Source: Chryseosolibacter sp966080355
Lineage (GTDB): Bacteria; Bacteroidota; Bacteroidia; Cytophagales; Cyclobacteriaceae
Assembly (NCBI GenBank): GCA_966080355.1
Contig: CBHROW010000043.1
Span: 1-21,578 of the forward strand
Length of the DNA stretch: 21,578 nucleotides
Direction of reading: 5' to 3'
Part shown: piece by piece, positions 1 to 8,047 of the stretch
Layout: each line of letters begins with the position of its first letter
Numbering within the stretch: the first letter of the stretch is position 1
The notes under the pieces: model-generated
Told to the model about the DNA's origin: nothing
The model's database searches: none
What the model saw: the letters and a program-made list of their open reading frames with translations, nothing else
Program-made: the position numbers and the translations under genes

Positions 1-1
1 T

Positions 2-337
2 GCGTACATTAACGGAATTCAAAATCGGGGAAGTGTTGACGATATCAGAAAAGGATTTCATCCGAGCTTCACGATGCTACGTGTTATTGATAACGAAGTA
101 AAACCCCTTCCTATTGAAGAGTGGATCACCAATCTCGAAAAAGCAAAAAAAGATAACCCAACTGCACCAGCAAAAACAGAAGGCAGATTCATCAATCTAG
201 ATGTAACCGGAAGTGCTGCAGTAGTCAAACTGGAGTTATATCGCGAAGGAAAGAAAACATTCACCGACTATCTGGTGCTTTCAAAATTCAACGAAGGATG
301 GAGAATTATCAGCAAGAGCTTTTATCGGTGGCCGTGA
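2..337 (+). CDS. NTF2-like / putative lumazine-binding family protein, 3' part
   Basis: The reading frame is open from the left edge to a TGA at 335-337, giving the last 111 residues. It begins AYINGIQNRGSVDDIRKGFH, continues through an ATG at 74 that is probably internal, and ends in a strand-rich stretch (GSAAVVKLELYREGKKTFTDY, then GWRIISKSFYRWP). This pattern, a helix with YxxG, then HPSF, then beta strands with a late 'W-I-I-x-K-x-F', is that of the SnoaL/DUF4440-like lumazine-binding family, small cone-shaped alpha+beta proteins usually of about 140-150 residues. About 30-40 N-terminal residues, possibly including a signal peptide, therefore lie outside the window. Function cannot be assigned: members range from enzymes to secreted proteins of unknown role. 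It converges on infB. Family assignment is from the residue pattern only. Confidence 0.7.
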   Translation, partial: AYINGIQNRGSVDDIRKGFHPSFTMLRVIDNEVKPLPIEEWITNLEKAKKDNPTAPAKTEGRFINLDVTGSAAVVKLELYREGKKTFTDYLVLSKFNEGWRIISKSFYRWP

Positions 338-341
338 ACAG

Positions 342-386
342 GGTGCTAGGTGCTGGGTGGCTTGGTGCTGGGTGGCCAGGTGCCAG
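342..386. repeat. Short 15-bp tandem repeat, G/T-rich
   Basis: Two near-identical 15-bp units lie at 349-363 (GGTGCTGGGTGGCTT) and 364-378 (GGTGCTGGGTGGCCA), flanked by partial units GGTGCTA (342-348) and GGTGCCAG (379-386). The array sits between the stop of the NTF2-like gene and the terminator of the rimP-nusA-infB operon. Repeats of this composition occur between genes in some Bacteroidota; no function is known to me. Seen directly; meaning unknown. Confidence 0.7.
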
Positions 387-410
387 TCACCAGAAACCCA
401 GTTGCCGGGA

Positions 411-436
411 AATACAAAAGGGAGCTTGACGCTCCC
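411..436 (-). terminator. Intrinsic terminator of the rimP-nusA-infB operon
   Basis: Read on the minus strand, a 6-bp stem GGGAGC / GCTCCC with a 5-nt loop (420-436) is followed by TTTTGTATT. It lies about 55 nt downstream of the infB stop. On the plus strand the sequence after the stem is not T-rich, so the element mainly serves infB. Confidence 0.7.
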
Positions 437-461
437 CTGTTCTATGTGCTATTAGACCTGG

Positions 462-495
462 CTAACCGGTAACCGGCTTCCCGGCACCCGGTTAG
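462..495. repeat. Inverted repeat overlapping the infB stop codon
   Basis: CTAACCGG (462-469) and CCGGTTAG (488-495) are perfect 8-bp inverted arms around an 18-nt loop that itself contains AACCGG and CCCGG copies. The right arm contains the infB TAA. In RNA it would put the infB stop codon in a stem about 25 nt before the terminator hairpin. It may be a further intergenic repeat; a role in 3'-end stability is only inference. Confidence 0.5.
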
Positions 496-3209
496 AGCGT
501 TCTCTTCGTTTCTCTGTTCTCGTAACTTTCTATCACATCACCCACCTGCATGTCGTTGAAGCCTTCGATGCCGATACCGCAGTCGAACCCTGAACGAACC
601 TCGCTCGCATCGTCTTTGAAACGTTTCAGCGAGCTCAGCTTGCCCTGATACACAACGATACCATCGCGGATGAGGCGGATCGGGTTCGCCCGTTTGATAG
701 TGCCATCCGTCACCATACAGCCGAGGATCGTTCCCACTTTCGAAATCTTGAATACTTCACGAACCTCTGCATTCCCTACAATCACTTCTTCAACGGTAGG
801 TGCAAGCATACCTTCCATCGCGTCTTTCACTTCATTGATCGCATCGTAAATGATCGAGTATAAACGGATCTCAATTTCTTCGTTGTCGGCAATACGTTTC
901 GCAGCGGCTGACGGGCGAACCTGGAATCCCAGGATGATTGCGTCTGATGCAGAGGCGAGCAATACATCCGATTCGGAGATCTGACCTACACCGCGATGAA
1001 TGATCGCTACCTGAACTTCAGGCGTAGACAGTTTCAACAGAGAATCTGACAGTGCTTCTACAGAACCATCCACATCACCTTTCACGATCACATTCAATTG
1101 TTTGAAGTTACCGATAGCAAGGCGTCTGCCGATCTCATCGAGAGTGATGTGCTTCTTCGTTCTCATGTTCTGCTCGCGCAGCAATTGAGTACGCTTGGTT
1201 GCCATCTCGCGGGCTTCGCGATCAGTTTCCATCACGTTGAATTTCTCACCTGCCTGAGGCGCGCCATCAAGACCCAATACCACTACGGGAGTTGAGGGAC
1301 CAGCCTCGACTACTTTCTTTCCGGTGTCATCGAACATCGCTTTAACGCGTCCGTAGTTCGGTCCGGCAAGCATAATGTCTCCAACTTTTAATGTTCCACT
1401 TTGAACCATCACAGTCGCTACATAACCGCGACCCTTGTCCAGCGATGCTTCAATGATGGAACCCGTTGCCGGTTTGTTCGGGTTTGCTTTCAGGTTAAGG
1501 ATCTCTGCCTCGAGCAATACTTTCTCAAGCAGGTCTTCAATGCCTTTTCCTGTCTTTGCCGAGATCTCCTGGCTTTGATATTTTCCTCCCCACTCTTCTA
1601 CGAGGATGTTGATCTTAGAAAGTGACTCACGGACTTTATCGGGATTTGCTCCGGGCTTGTCGATCTTGTTCAATGCGATCACGATCGGCACGCCAGCTAC
1701 CTGAGCATGATTGATTGCTTCCTTAGTTTGCGGCATCACATCATCATCGGCTGCGACCACGATGATGGCCACGTCTGTGATCTTGGCACCGCGGGCACGC
1801 ATAGCGGTAAAGGCTTCGTGACCTGGTGTATCGAGAAATGCAATCTTGTTTCCGCTCTTTGTAGTTACATCATAAGCACCGATGTGCTGCGTAATTCCAC
1901 CCGCCTCTGAGGCGGTTACCTTGGTATTACGAATATAGTCGAGAAGTGAAGTTTTACCGTGGTCAACGTGGCCCATGATGGTAACGATGGGCGCACGGTG
2001 TTCAAGTTCCTCTTCGGAATCCTGATTCTCTTGTATCGTTAATTCATCTTCTGCTGAAGAGAACTGCACAGCATACCCGAATTCATCTGCGATTACGGTG
2101 ATGGCCTCTGCATCGAGACGCTGGTTGATCGACACGAACATACCGAGGCTCAAACAGGTTGAGATCACATCATTGACTGAGACATTCATCAACGCAGCAA
2201 GATCGTTGGCTGTGCTAAACTCTGCAACCTTGAGTGTTTTTGACGATTCTTGTTCCTGCAGCGCCTGTTGTTCCTGGGCGTCTGAATATGCCTGACGTTT
2301 TTCCCTGCGATATTTCGATCCCGAGCTTTTCTTACCCCCACCACTCAACTTAGCGAGCGTTGCACGGATCTGATCCTGGATTTCTTTTTCAGACGGTTCC
2401 TCTTTCTGCGTTCTGACCGGAGGTTTTCCCATGCCACCACGCTGGCCACCCTGCTGAGGCCTTGGCCCCCGAGGGCCTCCACCTTGTCCGGGTTGCTGAG
2501 GCTGATCGTTGGCGGTAACGATACGCTTGCGCGGACGTTTACCTTTGCGATCGTCCTGCGCTCCCTGTGCAGGAGGTGTTTCTTTCTTCTTTTCTTTTTC
2601 TGCAGGCAACTCAATGCGATCGACAACTTTCAGACCTTTCAGTTTGTCAGCTTTCGCTTTGATCAATTCCTGTTCTGGTTGTTTTTCAACTTCAACCACC
2701 GGAGCAACGGGAGCGACAACGGGTTCTTCTTTCTTGACGACCGTAATTTCCTTTACCTCGGGTTCAACTTCTTCTTTCTTGACCTCTGCTACCGGCTTCT
2801 TTTCAAGTTCGATCTTGCCCAGCACTTTGATCCCTTCAAGCTTCGGCTTCTCGCGCTCGACTTTATCGGGCTTAGGCTCTTCCTTGGCTTTCAGTTCTTT
2901 CGAACCGAGGTTTTTGATCATGATATTCTCTTCTTCGTCAAGCCGCTTTTTCGCTGCTTCCTTCTCGCGCTCGATTGTAACATTCTCTACATGCTTGGTT
3001 CCGATGGTAAGTCCGGAAGCTTCAAGTTTTTCTGAAGCAGATGACGCGTACTCTTTAGACAGCATCGCGAATTGTTCTGCGGTCAGCTTGGCGTTAGGAT
3101 TGTTCTCCACGGCAAAACCCTTCTTAGCCAAAAATTCCAAAATGGTATTATGGCCTACATTGAGTTTGCGTGACGCCTGCCCTAACCGTATCATCTTTTC
3201 ATCTGCCAT
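492..3209 (-). CDS. infB: Translation initiation factor IF-2
   Basis: IF-2 is the GTPase that brings initiator fMet-tRNA to the 30S subunit and promotes 50S joining. I chose the ATG at 3209 (905 residues, MADEKMIRLG...); a TTG two codons upstream is possible. The order is: an IF2 N-terminal helical domain (about 3-55), a long K/E/P-rich linker (about 60-225) with a basic RKGKRPRKR patch and a G/Q-rich stretch, a second IF2N-like domain (about 325-378), the G domain with GHVDHGKT (413-420), GGITQHIG, DTPGHE (460-465), NKID (514-517) and SAK, then domains II, III and C2. The linker carries two copies of a motif of the form K-L-x-G-[IL]-K-V-[LV]-x-[KR]-I-E-L (123-136 and 189-202). It is the last gene of rimP-nusA-infB, 51 nt after nusA, and is followed by a terminator. 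Intact and typical for Bacteroidota. Confidence 0.98.
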   Translation of the reverse strand: MADEKMIRLGQASRKLNVGHNTILEFLAKKGFAVENNPNAKLTAEQFAMLSKEYASSASEKLEASGLTIGTKHVENVTIEREKEAAKKRLDEEENIMIKNLGSKELKAKEEPKPDKVEREKPKLEGIKVLGKIELEKKPVAEVKKEEVEPEVKEITVVKKEEPVVAPVAPVVEVEKQPEQELIKAKADKLKGLKVVDRIELPAEKEKKKETPPAQGAQDDRKGKRPRKRIVTANDQPQQPGQGGGPRGPRPQQGGQRGGMGKPPVRTQKEEPSEKEIQDQIRATLAKLSGGGKKSSGSKYRREKRQAYSDAQEQQALQEQESSKTLKVAEFSTANDLAALMNVSVNDVISTCLSLGMFVSINQRLDAEAITVIADEFGYAVQFSSAEDELTIQENQDSEEELEHRAPIVTIMGHVDHGKTSLLDYIRNTKVTASEAGGITQHIGAYDVTTKSGNKIAFLDTPGHEAFTAMRARGAKITDVAIIVVAADDDVMPQTKEAINHAQVAGVPIVIALNKIDKPGANPDKVRESLSKINILVEEWGGKYQSQEISAKTGKGIEDLLEKVLLEAEILNLKANPNKPATGSIIEASLDKGRGYVATVMVQSGTLKVGDIMLAGPNYGRVKAMFDDTGKKVVEAGPSTPVVVLGLDGAPQAGEKFNVMETDREAREMATKRTQLLREQNMRTKKHITLDEIGRRLAIGNFKQLNVIVKGDVDGSVEALSDSLLKLSTPEVQVAIIHRGVGQISESDVLLASASDAIILGFQVRPSAAAKRIADNEEIEIRLYSIIYDAINEVKDAMEGMLAPTVEEVIVGNAEVREVFKISKVGTILGCMVTDGTIKRANPIRLIRDGIVVYQGKLSSLKRFKDDASEVRSGFDCGIGIEGFNDMQVGDVIESYENRETKRTL

Positions 3210-3260
3210 GCTCAAATATCCCTATGATTTTCGTGATTTAAGTAACTGATCTGTTAATTA

Positions 3261-4505
3261 TTATTCAAATTCCTTCTTCAGAACCCCTAAAACGCTCTCT
3301 ACGGTTTCTTCTTCGAGGTCTGTTCTGCGAACAAGCTCCTCTTTGTTTAGGTTCAGCACGCTCTTCGCGGTGTCGAGGCCGATACGTTTAAGTTCGTCCA
3401 GTACCCATGATTCGATTTCGTCTGAGAATTCGTCCAGGTCGACATCTTCTTCCTCCTGGCCCTCTGCAAGTTCACGGAATACATCGATCTCATAACCTAC
3501 CAACCGGCTCGCGAGCTTGATGTTCAACCCGCCTTTTCCAATTGCTAAAGACACCTGATCAGGTTTCAGATATACAGAAACCCGATTGCGTTCCTTGTCA
3601 ATTTTAATGGAAGTGATCTTGGCTGGGCTCAATGCTCTTTGAATATAGAGCTCGAGGTTTTCCGTGTAGTTGATCACATCGATATTCTCATTTTGCAATT
3701 CCCGAACGATGGCGTGGATACGTGATCCTTTCATACCAACGCATGCGCCTACCGGATCGATGCGGTCATCATAAGATTCCACAGCCACTTTAGCACGCTC
3801 GCCCGGCTCACGCACTACCTTTTTGATCGTGATGAGCCCATCATACACTTCGGGAACTTCCTGCTCAAACAATCTTTCGAGGAATACCGGTGACGTTCTC
3901 GACAGGATGATCTTCGGATTGCCATTCACCATTTCAACTTTGTGGACAATGGCGCGAACGTTCTCGCCTTTACGATAGCGGTCTTTCTGGATCTGTTCGT
4001 TGCGCGGAATAGCGATCTCGTTGCCTTCACCATCAGTCAGCAATACTTCTTTGCCGAGCACCTGGTATACTTCTCCGGTGATGATCTCACCAACAATGTC
4101 TTTGTATTTCTGGAACAGGATGTCCTTTTCAAGATCTTTCACTTTTTGCATCAATGTCTGGCGCGCGGTGGTTACAGCGCGTCTCCCAAAGTGCTCAATG
4201 TCGACTTGTTCAGAAACTTCTTCACCTACTTCGAAATCAGGTTCAATCTTCTTTGCATCGGTGAGGCTGATCTTATCGTGATCCCAAATATCTTCAGAAT
4301 CGTCATCGACAATCTCGCGAATGCGATAGATCTCGAGGTCACCTTTATCGGCATTGATGATAATGTCGAAATTATCGTCCGTAGTGTATTTTTTACGGAT
4401 CATATTCCGGAACACATCTTCAAGGATGCGGATCATGGTTGGCCTGTCGATGTTCTTTTGCTTGGCAAACTCAGCAAACGATTCGATTAAGTTTGAAACA
4501 TCCAT
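3261..4505 (-). CDS. nusA: Transcription termination/antitermination factor NusA
   Basis: NusA binds RNA polymerase and nascent RNA and modulates pausing, intrinsic termination and antitermination. The 414 residues show the N-terminal RNAP-binding domain (1-125), an S1 domain (about 135-200, with GEVYQVLGKEVLL), KH1 (about 230-300, PVGACVGMKGSRI at 251-263) and KH2 (about 305-345, VSLAIGKGG with the GxxG loop). After KH2 comes an acidic stretch (EEEDVDLDEFSDEIES) and one helix-hairpin-helix-like segment to the C-terminus. The two full acidic repeats of the E. coli protein are absent, as usual in this phylum. The start is only 6 nt after the rimP stop, so the genes are co-transcribed and probably translationally coupled. 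In E. coli NusA controls its own operon through terminators in the leader, which makes the hairpin upstream of rimP here relevant. Confidence 0.98.
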   Translation of the reverse strand: MDVSNLIESFAEFAKQKNIDRPTMIRILEDVFRNMIRKKYTTDDNFDIIINADKGDLEIYRIREIVDDDSEDIWDHDKISLTDAKKIEPDFEVGEEVSEQVDIEHFGRRAVTTARQTLMQKVKDLEKDILFQKYKDIVGEIITGEVYQVLGKEVLLTDGEGNEIAIPRNEQIQKDRYRKGENVRAIVHKVEMVNGNPKIILSRTSPVFLERLFEQEVPEVYDGLITIKKVVREPGERAKVAVESYDDRIDPVGACVGMKGSRIHAIVRELQNENIDVINYTENLELYIQRALSPAKITSIKIDKERNRVSVYLKPDQVSLAIGKGGLNIKLASRLVGYEIDVFRELAEGQEEEDVDLDEFSDEIESWVLDELKRIGLDTAKSVLNLNKEELVRRTDLEEETVESVLGVLKKEFE

Positions 4506-4511
4506 ATACTA

Positions 4512-4976
4512 TTATTTAAACGATACCAATACAAATGCTTTGTCGATTGATGCGAAAGGAACATCAATGCTTGAAGTTTCTTTCTTTTTTCCCTGGCCGG
4601 TTTCCTGCTCCAGTAAAAGTTTTTCATCCTCAACTAAAGTCAAACGCCCTTCGCGTGATGAACCGTCAGTCATCTTCAGCTTCAGCTTTCTGCCAATGTG
4701 TTTCGGAAACTGCCGCTTCAACTTCAGCGGATGATCTACACCCGGGGTCGATACCTCAAGCAGGTAATTAGCCCCCATGATGTTCGATTCATCGAGTGCT
4801 TTTGAAAGTTTTCGGCTGATGTCTGCGCAGCTGTCAATGTTGATCCCTTGATCGCCATCGACAATAACCAGAACTTTTCCGGGTCCTTTCTTCGAGGAGA
4901 CTGAAACATCAACTAAGAATTGGTCATCCGACAGCATCGGTTGTACCAGTTTTGATATTTCCTCTCTCAAATCCAT
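4512..4976 (-). CDS. rimP: Ribosome maturation factor RimP
   Basis: RimP assists late assembly of the 30S subunit. The protein has 154 residues, the usual length. It contains the family signature LEVSTPGVDHPLK (compare LEVSSPGLDRPL in other species), preceded by a KH-like alpha/beta N-terminal domain with VxVSVSSKKG and VIVDGDQGINID-type strands, and followed by a small SH3-like C-terminal domain with EGRLTLVEDEKL and a basic GQGKKKE loop. ATG start. It is first in the rimP-nusA-infB operon, the order conserved across bacteria. Its leader is short and almost wholly occupied by a hairpin (4997-5020) that ends 20 nt before the start codon. Confidence 0.96.
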   Translation of the reverse strand: MDLREEISKLVQPMLSDDQFLVDVSVSSKKGPGKVLVIVDGDQGINIDSCADISRKLSKALDESNIMGANYLLEVSTPGVDHPLKLKRQFPKHIGRKLKLKMTDGSSREGRLTLVEDEKLLLEQETGQGKKKETSSIDVPFASIDKAFVLVSFK

Positions 4977-4996
4977 TAAAAAAGCAGTATAAACAA

Positions 4997-5030
4997 AGAG
5001 GGGACTTGTTCGTCCCCTCTAAATTTTTTT
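4997..5030. terminator. Terminator-like hairpin in the rimP leader
   Basis: A perfect 9-bp stem AGAGGGGAC (4997-5005) / GTCCCCTCT (5012-5020) closes a 6-nt loop. On the minus strand it is followed by TTTGTTTAT; on the plus strand by AAATTTTTTT. It can therefore work in both directions. On the minus strand it could end transcripts coming from rfbA, but because the best rimP promoter (5042-5072) lies upstream of it, the hairpin must also be transcribed in the rimP mRNA, about 15 nt from the predicted start. It may be an attenuator. Confidence 0.7.
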
Positions 5031-5041
5031 CAGAAGCTGCG

Positions 5042-5072
5042 CAAATTTAATTAAAATCTGCTCGCTTTCAAA
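5042..5072 (-). promoter_or_regulatory. Bacteroidota consensus promoter for rimP-nusA-infB
   Basis: On the minus strand TTTG (complement of 5069-5072) is followed by exactly 19 nt and then TAAATTTG (complement of 5042-5049), a perfect match to the Bacteroidota sigma-ABfr consensus TTTG-N19-21-TAnnTTTG. Transcription should start near 5035, giving a leader of about 60 nt before the rimP ATG. It begins 20 nt downstream of the rfbA stop. Confidence 0.75.
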
Positions 5073-5092
5073 AAATTTTTTCGATGCGTTCC

Positions 5093-5959
5093 CTAGATAT
5101 ATTCTGGCAAATTCTTCAGGTACACTCCGTAGCCGCTCTTTTCCAAAGGTTTCGCCAGGTCAAGCAGCTGTTCTTTAGAAATAAATCCTGCCCGAAAAGC
5201 TACCTCTTCAATACAGCCCACCTTCAATCCCTGGCGCTGCTCAATGGTCTGCACAAAGTTCGAAGCCTGCATCAATGAATCAAAGGTACCGGTGTCGAGC
5301 CATGCTGTGCCCCTGCTCATTGGCGCCACTTTCAATTTGCCCTTGCGCAAATATTCATTGTTGACATCCGTAATTTCGAGTTCGCCTCGTGGCGATGGCC
5401 TGATCGCTTTCGCGATTTTCACCACTTCGTTGTCGTAGAAATAAAGCCCGGGAACTGCGTAGTTCGATTGGGGCTTGGTGGGTTTTTCCTCGATCGAGAT
5501 CGCTTTTTTATTCTTATCAAACTCGACCACGCCATAGCGCTCCGGATCGTTTACGTGATACGCAAATACAACTCCGCCATCGGGATCAATGTTCGACTGA
5601 AGTAATTCACGAAGCCCGGAGCCGTAGAAAATGTTGTCGCCAAGAATGAGGGCAACTTTGTCTTTGCCAACAAACTTTTCTCCGATAATAAATGCCTGAG
5701 CAAGTCCTTCAGGCTTCGGTTGCACTTCATAAGAAAATTTACATCCGAGCTTCGCACCGTCACCAAGCAACTTTTGAAACATCGGCATGTCATGCGGTGT
5801 GGAAATAATAAGTATTTCATTGATACCAGCCATCATCAATACCGACAATGGATAGTAGATCATTGGCTTATCATACAGCGGCATGAGTTGCTTGCTCACC
5901 GCGAGCGTAAGCGGATATAGCCTGGTACCTGATCCTCCTGCTAAAATGATTCCTTTCAT
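5093..5959 (-). CDS. rfbA: Glucose-1-phosphate thymidylyltransferase (RmlA)
   Basis: It joins glucose-1-phosphate and dTTP to give dTDP-glucose, the first step to dTDP-rhamnose and other dTDP-6-deoxy sugars. The 288 residues start MKGIILAGGSGTRLYPLT, with the nucleotide-binding GGSGTRL at 8-14, followed by KQLMPLYDKPMIYYPLS, PKPEGLAQAF (81-90) and LGDNIFYG (106-113, with the metal-binding Asp108); EEKP follows later. Length and motifs match RmlA and not the longer GlmU or GalU. It is the last gene of the ugd-uxs-rfbB-rfbA operon, 27 nt after rfbB. The next steps, RmlC and RmlD, are not encoded in this window, so the final dTDP-sugar cannot be told from here. Confidence 0.97.
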   Translation of the reverse strand: MKGIILAGGSGTRLYPLTLAVSKQLMPLYDKPMIYYPLSVLMMAGINEILIISTPHDMPMFQKLLGDGAKLGCKFSYEVQPKPEGLAQAFIIGEKFVGKDKVALILGDNIFYGSGLRELLQSNIDPDGGVVFAYHVNDPERYGVVEFDKNKKAISIEEKPTKPQSNYAVPGLYFYDNEVVKIAKAIRPSPRGELEITDVNNEYLRKGKLKVAPMSRGTAWLDTGTFDSLMQASNFVQTIEQRQGLKVGCIEEVAFRAGFISKEQLLDLAKPLEKSGYGVYLKNLPEYI

Positions 5960-5986
5960 CGTGCCTATCTTATGACCGGTGTTTGA

Positions 5987-7045
5987 TCAACGGCTGTGGT
6001 ACATGTTTGAATAATACTGCAGGTATTGCCCTGATGTCACATTCTTCAACCACTCCTGATTGAGCAGATACCAGTCTACCGTTTTTTCGAGCCCCACTTC
6101 AAATGTCACTTCAGGCCTCCATCCGGTTTCTGCTGTGAGTTTAGCGGGATCTATGGCGTAACGCAAGTCATGACCCGGGCGATCCTTGACATAGGTGATT
6201 AACTTTGCTGAAGTCCCTTCCTCGCGGTTGAGTTTTTTGTCCATGATGTGACACAGGTATTGCACAAGATCGATATTCTTCCATTCGTTGATGCCTCCGA
6301 TGTTATACACTTCACCTGTTTTTCCCTTATGAAAAATCGTGTCGATCGCGCGGGCATGATCTTCGACAAAAAGCCAGTCGCGAATATTCTCGCCCTTGCC
6401 GTATACCGGAAGAGGTTTATTGTTGAGAATATTGTTGATCAATAGGGGAATTAATTTTTCGGGAAAGTGGTACGGGCCGTAATTGTTAGAGCAACGGCTG
6501 ATCACTGTCGGCAGGTGAAAGCTGTTATGATAAGCGCTCACAAAATGGTCGCTGCTCGCCTTTGATGCGGAGTATGGTGATCGCGGATCGATCGGTGTTT
6601 CTTCGGTGAAAAATCCACCATGATCCGCAGAGCCATACACTTCGTCTGTTGAAATGTGATAGAATTTCTTTCCCTCATAATCGCCATTCCACGCAGCATA
6701 AGCTGCACGCAGGAGGTTCAGTGTTCCGATGACATTGGTCATCGCAAACTCCGTGGGATTGTGAAGAGACCGGTCGACATGTGATTCAGCTGCAAGGTGA
6801 ATGACGCCATCGAACTCGTAATTTTTAAAAAGGTTGACGAGGAATTCCACATCGAGGATATCCCCCTTTTCAAAATGATAGTTCGGTTTCTCCTGGATGT
6901 CTTTTAAATTTTCGAGGTTGCCAGCGTAGGTCAGTTTGTCGAGATTAACGATCGTATATGTCGGATACTTGTTTACAAACAGGCGAACAACATGTGAACC
7001 AATACATCCCGCCCCTCCCGTAATCAATAATTTATGTGTTGCCAT
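5987..7045 (-). CDS. rfbB: dTDP-glucose 4,6-dehydratase (RmlB)
   Basis: An extended short-chain dehydrogenase that converts dTDP-glucose to dTDP-4-keto-6-deoxyglucose with bound NAD+. The 352 residues hold the Rossmann motif GGAGCIGSH (10-18), LTYAGNLENL typical of RmlB, the active-site STDEVYG (132-138, with the Asp-Glu pair 134-135) and the YSASK catalytic pair (Tyr158, Lys162). Substrate-binding SNNYGPYHFPEKLIP follows. The residue before Ile in the glycine motif is Cys where most homologues have Phe, a tolerated change. It lies 12 nt after uxs and directly before rfbA, whose product is its substrate. Confidence 0.97.
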   Translation of the reverse strand: MATHKLLITGGAGCIGSHVVRLFVNKYPTYTIVNLDKLTYAGNLENLKDIQEKPNYHFEKGDILDVEFLVNLFKNYEFDGVIHLAAESHVDRSLHNPTEFAMTNVIGTLNLLRAAYAAWNGDYEGKKFYHISTDEVYGSADHGGFFTEETPIDPRSPYSASKASSDHFVSAYHNSFHLPTVISRCSNNYGPYHFPEKLIPLLINNILNNKPLPVYGKGENIRDWLFVEDHARAIDTIFHKGKTGEVYNIGGINEWKNIDLVQYLCHIMDKKLNREEGTSAKLITYVKDRPGHDLRYAIDPAKLTAETGWRPEVTFEVGLEKTVDWYLLNQEWLKNVTSGQYLQYYSNMYHSR

Positions 7046-7057
7046 AGTTTGAATTTA

Positions 7058-8047
7058 TTAACGAACGTATTTGTCGAAGTTCTTGTGGTCGCGTTGGTAC
7101 AGCACTTCCTGGGGCAGCGACTTGAAATACTCGTACGTAATTTTTAGTCCCTCCTGTCGCGATACTTTAGGTTCCCACCCGAGAATTTTTCGCGCTTTTG
7201 AAATTTCCGGCTGACGTTGCTTCGGATCATCTTGTGGCAATGGCTTATAAACAACCTTTTGCTTTGTACCGGTGAGCCTTACAATTTCTTCCGCGAATTG
7301 CCCGATGGTGATCTCATCGGGATTGCCGATGTTTACCGGCAAATGATAATCCGACATCAAGAGTCTATAGATACCATCAACCTGGTCATCGACATAGCAA
7401 AATGAGCGGGTCTGGCTTCCATCGCCAAACACGGTAAGATCTTCACCGCGGAGCGCCTGACCAATGAATGCTGGCAACACGCGCCCGTCATTGAGTCGCA
7501 TTCTCGGACCATATGTGTTGAATATTCTCACGATGCGTGTGTCCACTTTGTGATAGGTGTGATACGCCATGGTAATTGCTTCCTGGAAACGCTTTGCTTC
7601 GTCATAGACACCTCGAGGACCAATCGGGTTTACATTACCATAATATTCTTCAGTTTGTGGGTGCACCATGGGGTCGCCATAGACTTCTGATGTTGAAGCC
7701 ACCAGGATCCTCGCTTTTTTTGCGCGTGCAAGACCCAAAAGATTATGCGTTCCGAGCGATCCTACCTTCAACGTTTGAATCGGAATTTTCAGATAGTCGA
7801 TCGGACTTGCGGGTGAGGCAAAGTGAAGGATATAATGCAATTCACCGGGCACATGCACGAATGATGAAACATCATGATGATAAAATTCAAAATCACCATT
7901 CTTGAAAAGATGCTCAATGTTTCGCAGATCACCGGTGATGAGATTATCCATGGCAATGACCTGGTAACCCTCTTTCAGGAATCGGTCGCAAAGATGTGAG
8001 CCAAGGAAGCCAGCTCCTCCGGTGATGAGAACACGCTTTTTAGCCAT
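7058..8047 (-). CDS. uxs: UDP-glucuronate decarboxylase (UDP-xylose synthase)
   Basis: It decarboxylates UDP-glucuronate to UDP-xylose using bound NAD+. I place the start at the ATG at 8047 (329 residues, MAKKRVLITGG); a longer frame from a TTG at 8065 exists but would deepen the overlap with ugd. Motifs: GGAGFLGSH (10-18), HFASPASPIDY (75-85), which is characteristic of UXS, the active-site TSEVYGDP (119-126), YDEAK (Tyr148, Lys152), RIFNTYGPRM and DGSQTRSFCYVDD. These separate it from RmlB and GalE. The start overlaps the end of ugd by 8 nt, so translation is probably coupled, and ugd makes its substrate. Together the two give UDP-xylose for surface or exopolysaccharide. Confidence 0.95.
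   Translation of the reverse strand: MAKKRVLITGGAGFLGSHLCDRFLKEGYQVIAMDNLITGDLRNIEHLFKNGDFEFYHHDVSSFVHVPGELHYILHFASPASPIDYLKIPIQTLKVGSLGTHNLLGLARAKKARILVASTSEVYGDPMVHPQTEEYYGNVNPIGPRGVYDEAKRFQEAITMAYHTYHKVDTRIVRIFNTYGPRMRLNDGRVLPAFIGQALRGEDLTVFGDGSQTRSFCYVDDQVDGIYRLLMSDYHLPVNIGNPDEITIGQFAEEIVRLTGTKQKVVYKPLPQDDPKQRQPEISKARKILGWEPKVSRQEGLKITYEYFKSLPQEVLYQRDHKNFDKYVR

Noticed and set aside
2509..3249. Plus-strand open frame of 246 codons opposite infB
   Set aside because: It is the antisense shadow of the K/E-rich IF-2 linker: its protein is low-complexity Ser/Phe/Thr, with no domain, and infB is certain. The overlapping 183-codon frame (2484-3035) is rejected for the same reason.
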